Translations under genes and position numbers: made by a program
The notes under the pieces: generated by a model
The model's input: only the letters and a program-made list of their open reading frames with translations
The model's database searches: none
What the model was told of the DNA's origin: nothing
Assembly (NCBI GenBank): GCA_963768715.1
Contig: CAVYJC010000007.1
Location: 248,001-312,000 of the forward strand
Origin: DATKEJ01 sp963768715
Lineage (GTDB): Bacteria; Bacteroidota; Rhodothermia; Rhodothermales; DATKEJ01
DNA length: 64,000 bases
Reading direction: 5' to 3'
In this document: positions 60,129-64,000 of the stretch, in pieces
Layout of the letters: each line of letters starts with the position of its first letter
How positions within the stretch are numbered: position 1 is the stretch's first letter

Positions 60129-60899
60129 ATGTCGAAACACAAGCCTATGTCCGAACAACCTCAATCCCGACGGGCGACCCGCCTTATCACCGCGGTCGTC
60201 CTCCTCGTATCAAGCCTCTTCGCCGGCATGGCCCTCGGCCTGCTCTACGTCAGGCTGTTCGTCCCGTCCACCGGTGTGGGCTTTGACGCGCTCGCCGACG
60301 CGCTCGGCGGCATGATCGTCGGGAGCCTCGTCGGACTCGTAGCAGGCGGAATCATGGTGGCGCGCCTGGAGGTACGGCGACAGTGGATGGTAATCGGAGT
60401 CTGGCTGGCCGTGACGATCCTGACCTTCGCCGGACTGGCACTCACGGCACGCGAACGCGGATCGGCGCCCTTGGCAGCCGAGCCTGATGTGAAGAAATCA
60501 TTCCAACCGACTTTTCGGGTCGGAATGCGCGTCAGCCACACGCGGGAAATCCTGGCAAGAGTTGGGTCCGATGAGCATCCCCTCCCCTTCACCGAGGCCG
60601 AGGTATCGACAGGTAAGCCGGAATTGGTGCTTGTCGGGTGGGGTCCGGACTTCAACGAGTGCACCGCCCTGCCTTCCGAGAGCGACCTCACGGATCTCGT
60701 GCCGCGCATCCGGGATGCCATGGCAGCCGCGGGCTCCTATTGCAGAACCAAGGAGGAGGATCTGAAGCTCGCCGTCAACTGGAATCTTGCCGGAGATGCC
60801 GGCACTCAAGGCCTGGACGCGGGTTGTCTCGCGGAGCTGACCGCCGTCAGTGCTCTGGCAGATGCAATTGGCGCGCTAGGACAGAGGCTCTGCCGGTGA
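60129..60899 (+). CDS. Predicted membrane protein of unknown function
   Basis: The protein has 256 residues from ATG 60129; ATG 60147 (MSEQPQSRRATRL) is equally possible. Three hydrophobic helices fill the first 110 residues: LITAVVLLVSSLFAGMALGL; a Gly-rich one with GGMIVGSLVGLVAGGIMVA; and WMVIGVWLAVTILTFAGLAL. The remaining 140 residues are soluble with four Cys (NECTALP, SYCRTKEED, DAGCLAEL, QRLCR), possibly forming two disulfides outside. I do not recognise a family. The position after asnA may be fortuitous. Confidence 0.6.
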   Translation: MSKHKPMSEQPQSRRATRLITAVVLLVSSLFAGMALGLLYVRLFVPSTGVGFDALADALGGMIVGSLVGLVAGGIMVARLEVRRQWMVIGVWLAVTILTFAGLALTARERGSAPLAAEPDVKKSFQPTFRVGMRVSHTREILARVGSDEHPLPFTEAEVSTGKPELVLVGWGPDFNECTALPSESDLTDLVPRIRDAMAAAGSYCRTKEEDLKLAVNWNLAGDAGTQGLDAGCLAELTAVSALADAIGALGQRLCR

Positions 60900-60968
60900 A
60901 GTGTGGCGTGAACGAACTCGTCTGACCCGTGCCTCTTGCCTTGTGCTCAACTGCCGAATCCATGAGCT

Positions 60969-60998
60969 CCCCAGAAACCCTTGAAACCGTTTCTGGGG
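60969..60998. terminator. Perfect 10-base stem-loop in the 60.9-61.2 kb gap
   Basis: CCCCAGAAAC (60969-60978) pairs exactly with GTTTCTGGGG (60989-60998) around a 10-base loop. There is no run of T after it, so it is not a textbook intrinsic terminator; the position 70 bases after a gene end suggests a termination or mRNA-stability role. The rest of 60900-61210 holds only a loose AGACGGGAAGACTGG tract near 61030-61075. Confidence 0.4.
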
Positions 60999-61210
60999 CG
61001 GCCGACTATCGCTAGCCGCGAACTAAGACCGGGCTATGGGCAGACGGATAGACGGGAAGACTGGAGGACTGACCGCCGTTTTCACACGATTCCCCGCCAC
61101 ACAATCTGCTCGTTTAAGTAGATTGCTCTGTCTGCCAAACACCATCGATGCTCCGGAAATAGACGTAAGAACGTCGATCGTGATCATCGAACCTCGGGGA
61201 TGTGCTGCTG

Positions 61211-61690
61211 ATGACTACCGAAGCATGTAAGCCCCCCTCAAGGATCGAAGGCACGAGGCCTTGCGATCCAAGGCGGAGCATTGTCTCGGTCGTGCTGGCC
61301 TCGGTGCTGATGCTCTATCAGGTGCCTCTGGTTCCGCTGCTCGGGATCGTGCTGCATCCCGGCATGCGTCATGCGCCGTGTACGGCTGTCATGTGCCATT
61401 GTATGGGAAAGTGCAAATGCCGGCACCACATGCCCACGAACGGGACGCGATGCGATCACAAGACGCAGAATCGTCGGAGCGACCATCGCTTCATCCTTGT
61501 GGAGGAGCGGGCGCCGCGTCAATGTTCGTCGTGCCGGCACTCGACAAAGCGCTTCTCTCGAAAACAGCAGGCGCCCAGCCGCGTGTGCTCCCGACCCATG
61601 CGGTTTGTGCACATCCCGGTGCGTCTCTCGCCCAAGCCTTTCCACGACATCTTTCATCCTCCACAGTTGGGCTTAAGCAGCTCATCCTGA
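61211..61690 (+). CDS. Small Cys/His-rich exported or membrane protein
   Basis: The protein has 159 residues from ATG 61211; a GTG at 61202 is the alternative. One hydrophobic helix (VVLASVLMLYQVPLVPLLGI) is followed directly by HPGMRHAPCTAVMCHCMGKC, then KCRHHM, a dense set of five Cys and four His suited to metal binding. Further CSSC and His-rich stretches follow. The C-terminal half is Arg/Ser/Pro-rich and of doubtful order. I know similar short Met/Cys/His-rich proteins beside metal-linked TonB receptors in Bacteroidota; the receptor gene starts 195 bases downstream. A role in copper or other metal handling is inference. Competing frames exist, so the gene itself is probable, not certain. 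Confidence 0.5.
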   Translation: MTTEACKPPSRIEGTRPCDPRRSIVSVVLASVLMLYQVPLVPLLGIVLHPGMRHAPCTAVMCHCMGKCKCRHHMPTNGTRCDHKTQNRRSDHRFILVEERAPRQCSSCRHSTKRFSRKQQAPSRVCSRPMRFVHIPVRLSPKPFHDIFHPPQLGLSSSS

Positions 61691-61884
61691 TCCGACCGAT
61701 GTGATCCGTCCGGCTAACGATGCAGGCTGGCGGTTGCGCCCGTAATCCTTGATCTCCGGGTGGCACCGCATCGCCAACGTGGCATGGCCGACGCAGTCGG
61801 CGTCATTCGGAATTGCGGTTGAGCCAGACGCAATCCGCAAAGCGACCAAATCCACTGCAGATCCATTTGGAGGATCAATGACGA

Positions 61885-64000
61885 ATGTTTATCAATTGGC
61901 GGATGAACCGGCCTGCCGGACACTCGCCGTACCGTTCATTCGCGGTTCTAGTACTGCTTTTCTCGTTCTCTAGCGCGGCGACCGCGCAGACCGGAACCAT
62001 CTCCGGCACGGTCACAGATGCACACACCGGCGAAGGCTTGCCCGGCGCCAACGTCCTCATCCAGAATACATTGCTCGGTGCAGCCAGCGAGACTGACGGC
62101 AGCTTTGCGATTGATGACGTGCCGGTCGGGACCTACACGCTGCGCGCCCGTTTCATCGGCTTCGAGGATGCCGCGCAGAAGGTGACCGTAACCGCCAACA
62201 CGACGACGACGGTGCACTTCGAACTGCGCGCCGAGCCCGTCGGGATGACGAGCATCACGGTTTCCGCACTGCGGCCCGACCTGCAACCCAAAGTCTCGCT
62301 CGAAGCGCGCGGCGTGCGCGAGACGAATCCGCGCGATTCTGGCGAGCTGCTGCGCGTTATGCCCGGGATCAACGCAGCGCGACGCGGACCCATCGGGCTC
62401 GATCCCAACGTGCGCGGGCTCGTCGAGACCGAGGTGGGCGCGTACGTGGACGGCGTCCGCCGCTTCCCCGCCGGACCGCTACGCATGGATTCGCAGGTGA
62501 GTCACTTCGACCCGAGCACGATCGATCACATCGAGGTCGTCAAGGGACCGTACGCGCTTATCTGGGGAGGCGGAAATATGAGCGCCATTCGGGTGCACAC
62601 CAAGACTGTATCCCCGGCGGCCGGCCTGGCCCATGGATTCGCTCGCAGCAGCTACGATTCGAACCTGAACGCGCTGGGGCTGTCGGGCGCCGCTTTCGGA
62701 TCGCAGGACAAGGTGACCTACTGGGTCCACGGCTCCTACCGCCAGGGCGACGATTACCAGTCCGGCGACGGAACCGAAATCCCGGCCGACTTCACCTCGA
62801 GCGAGGTTCGCGGCAAGGTCAGCTACGGGCTGTCGCCCACGTCGCAAGTCACCGTTGCCGGGGGCTACCAGGATCAGCACGACATCGACTATCCCGGCCG
62901 GCTGCTGGATGCGGATTTCTTCCACGCGGCCGACGTGTCGGGGCGATACAATTTGTCGCAACCAGGCAAGATACTTCGCAACCTGGACGCGCTCGCCTAC
63001 TGGCACCGGGTCCATCACGACATGGACAACGACGACAAGCCCACGCGTCAGGCCGGGATGTTCCCCAATGGCAATCCGCGCCCGCCGCTGATCATCCGCG
63101 TCGATTCCAAAATGAGCAACGTCGGTGGACGACTGGCGGCCGAGCTCGTGCCTGACAACGAATGGACGTTTACCGTCGGGGGCGACGTATACAGCGCCTT
63201 GCGTGACGCGACCCGTCCGCTCTACGCGGTAACGCCCAGCGGCCTTATCGTCCCGCCCTTCTACGTGACTGACGAACTCTGGCCCGACGTGCGAATCACC
63301 GATGCAGGACTGTTTGTCAACGGCAAGCGCACCTTCGGCACCGCCACCGCCTCAGGCACGGTGCGCGGGGACTTCGTCTCGTCGGACGCCCGTCGGATCA
63401 GCCAGGACTTCCTCGACATCACAGGCACGGCGGAGAATGATCTCAGCGACACTGAAACCAACTTGAGCGGCGCGTTGACCATGGCCGTCCCTGTGACGCC
63501 CGAGTGGATGCTGTCGCTGGGCGCGGGTTCTGTCGTTCGAACCGCAGATCCGGCCGAGCGGTATTCCGATCGATTTCCTGCAAGCAAGTCGCAGACCTCT
63601 GCAGAGTTTGTAGGAGATCCAACAATCGATCCCGAACGGAGCACGCAGGTTGACGTCGGACTCGAAGGGAGCTATCCGCGCGTCGAGATCAGCGTCGACG
63701 GCTTCTATCGCAAGATGTCGAACTACATCACGCTGGAGCCCACTGACATCCCGCCGATCCTGCCGCTGAGTCCGCCTACGGTCTTTCGCTACATCAACGG
63801 TGACGCGAAATTCTACGGCTTCGAGACGTCGGCCTCCGTCGTCCTGGTCGATGGGCTCACCGCGAACGCCACCGCCAGCTATCTGTACGGCCAGGATGAG
63901 AAACTCGACGAACCGGCACTGGGCATTTCACCCCTTGCGACCGCAGTCGGCCTGCGTTATTCGACCCACGACGGGCGCTTCTTCGCGGAGGGAACGGTCC
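61885..64000 (+). CDS. TonB-dependent receptor, N-terminal 705 residues (runs off right edge)
   Basis: The start ATG 61885 lies ten bases after GGAGGA; ATG 61903 (MNRPAGHSPY) is the alternative. A signal peptide ends AATAQ. Then come a carboxypeptidase-like domain (GTISGTVTDAHTGEGLPGAN, near 35-115), a plug domain (ELLRVMPGINAARRGP, DPNVRGLVETEVGAYVDGVR, IDHIEVVKGPYALIWGGGNM, near 120-235) and the start of the 22-strand barrel. Such receptors import metal chelates, cobalamin or glycans. The plug pattern with RGL, a short loop and RMDS resembles the group of receptors tied to copper or other metals, which suits the Cys/His-rich neighbour, but the substrate is inference. No SusD partner is visible before the edge. 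Confidence 0.9.
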   Translation, partial: MFINWRMNRPAGHSPYRSFAVLVLLFSFSSAATAQTGTISGTVTDAHTGEGLPGANVLIQNTLLGAASETDGSFAIDDVPVGTYTLRARFIGFEDAAQKVTVTANTTTTVHFELRAEPVGMTSITVSALRPDLQPKVSLEARGVRETNPRDSGELLRVMPGINAARRGPIGLDPNVRGLVETEVGAYVDGVRRFPAGPLRMDSQVSHFDPSTIDHIEVVKGPYALIWGGGNMSAIRVHTKTVSPAAGLAHGFARSSYDSNLNALGLSGAAFGSQDKVTYWVHGSYRQGDDYQSGDGTEIPADFTSSEVRGKVSYGLSPTSQVTVAGGYQDQHDIDYPGRLLDADFFHAADVSGRYNLSQPGKILRNLDALAYWHRVHHDMDNDDKPTRQAGMFPNGNPRPPLIIRVDSKMSNVGGRLAAELVPDNEWTFTVGGDVYSALRDATRPLYAVTPSGLIVPPFYVTDELWPDVRITDAGLFVNGKRTFGTATASGTVRGDFVSSDARRISQDFLDITGTAENDLSDTETNLSGALTMAVPVTPEWMLSLGAGSVVRTADPAERYSDRFPASKSQTSAEFVGDPTIDPERSTQVDVGLEGSYPRVEISVDGFYRKMSNYITLEPTDIPPILPLSPPTVFRYINGDAKFYGFETSASVVLVDGLTANATASYLYGQDEKLDEPALGISPLATAVGLRYSTHDGRFFAEGTV

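Noticed and set aside
61691..61884. Cobalamin riboswitch ahead of the TonB receptor
   Set aside because: I looked for the B12-box pattern and found only a weak GCC/GGC pairing near 61792-61803; there is no conserved core.

Overview
The window looks like one contig from a bacterium of the Bacteroidota/Rhodothermota side of the tree, most likely a Rhodothermales-like organism. This is inference from five things. At least five secreted proteins end in a type IX-like C-terminal sorting domain (Y/F-PNPF followed by a D-V-L/T-G-R strand and an AG.H...SG.Y.. tail). There is a PorV/PorQ-like outer-membrane protein. A TonB receptor carries a carboxypeptidase-like N-terminal domain. The three 23S-IVP-type four-helix-bundle genes and the sigma factor/Ser-Thr kinase pair fit the same group. 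The DNA is moderately GC-rich by eye. No rRNA, CRISPR array, integrase or transposase was seen.

Layout. 1-21 kb: a tail-fibre-like secreted protein (partial), a very large two-component-propeller histidine kinase, a small membrane protein, a MacB/FtsX permease, EttA, an FkbM-like methyltransferase, a CoA-binding protein, tryptophanase, a cadherin-repeat adhesin, tRNA-Thr(CGU), a duplicated-domain lipoprotein and a second tail-fibre-like protein. Three four-helix-bundle (IVP) genes are threaded between these, each bracketed by inverted tracts of short oligomer repeats. 21-31 kb: a patch of gene fragments, a phytanoyl-CoA-dioxygenase-like gene, an orphan RelE toxin, then a divergent multihaem cytochrome locus (haem-TPR lipoprotein on the left; membrane multihaem cytochrome, ASPIC/UnbV FG-GAP protein and TPR lipoprotein on the right). 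31-41 kb: a TPR-LuxR regulator with a hydrolase that lacks its catalytic Ser and His, a PorV-like protein, a BNR-propeller protein, a lipoprotein, and the sigma-factor/kinase operon. 41-58.4 kb: YggT, a beta-barrel protein, a zinc-protease-like protein, a 1919-residue metzincin/propeller fusion, a toxin-antitoxin pair, a POT peptide transporter, monomeric isocitrate dehydrogenase and a glycosyl-hydrolase-like secreted protein. 58.4-64 kb: AsnA, a membrane protein, a Cys/His-rich small protein and a TonB-dependent receptor cut by the right edge.

Two themes run across the window. First, intergenic DNA is filled with unrelated families of short tandem oligomer tracts, palindromic elements, tRNA-tailed dispersed repeats and duplicated 3' ends of neighbouring genes. 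The tracts often abut or supply stop codons. The most striking arrangement is the inverted pairing of tracts around every IVP gene. Second, at least five genes are broken by small frameshifts (histidine kinase, first IVP gene, second tail-fibre protein, dioxygenase, isocitrate dehydrogenase). Several are single extra bases, two of them in homopolymers, so base-calling error must be excluded before biology is read into them.

All family assignments come from recognising motifs by eye. No database search was possible.
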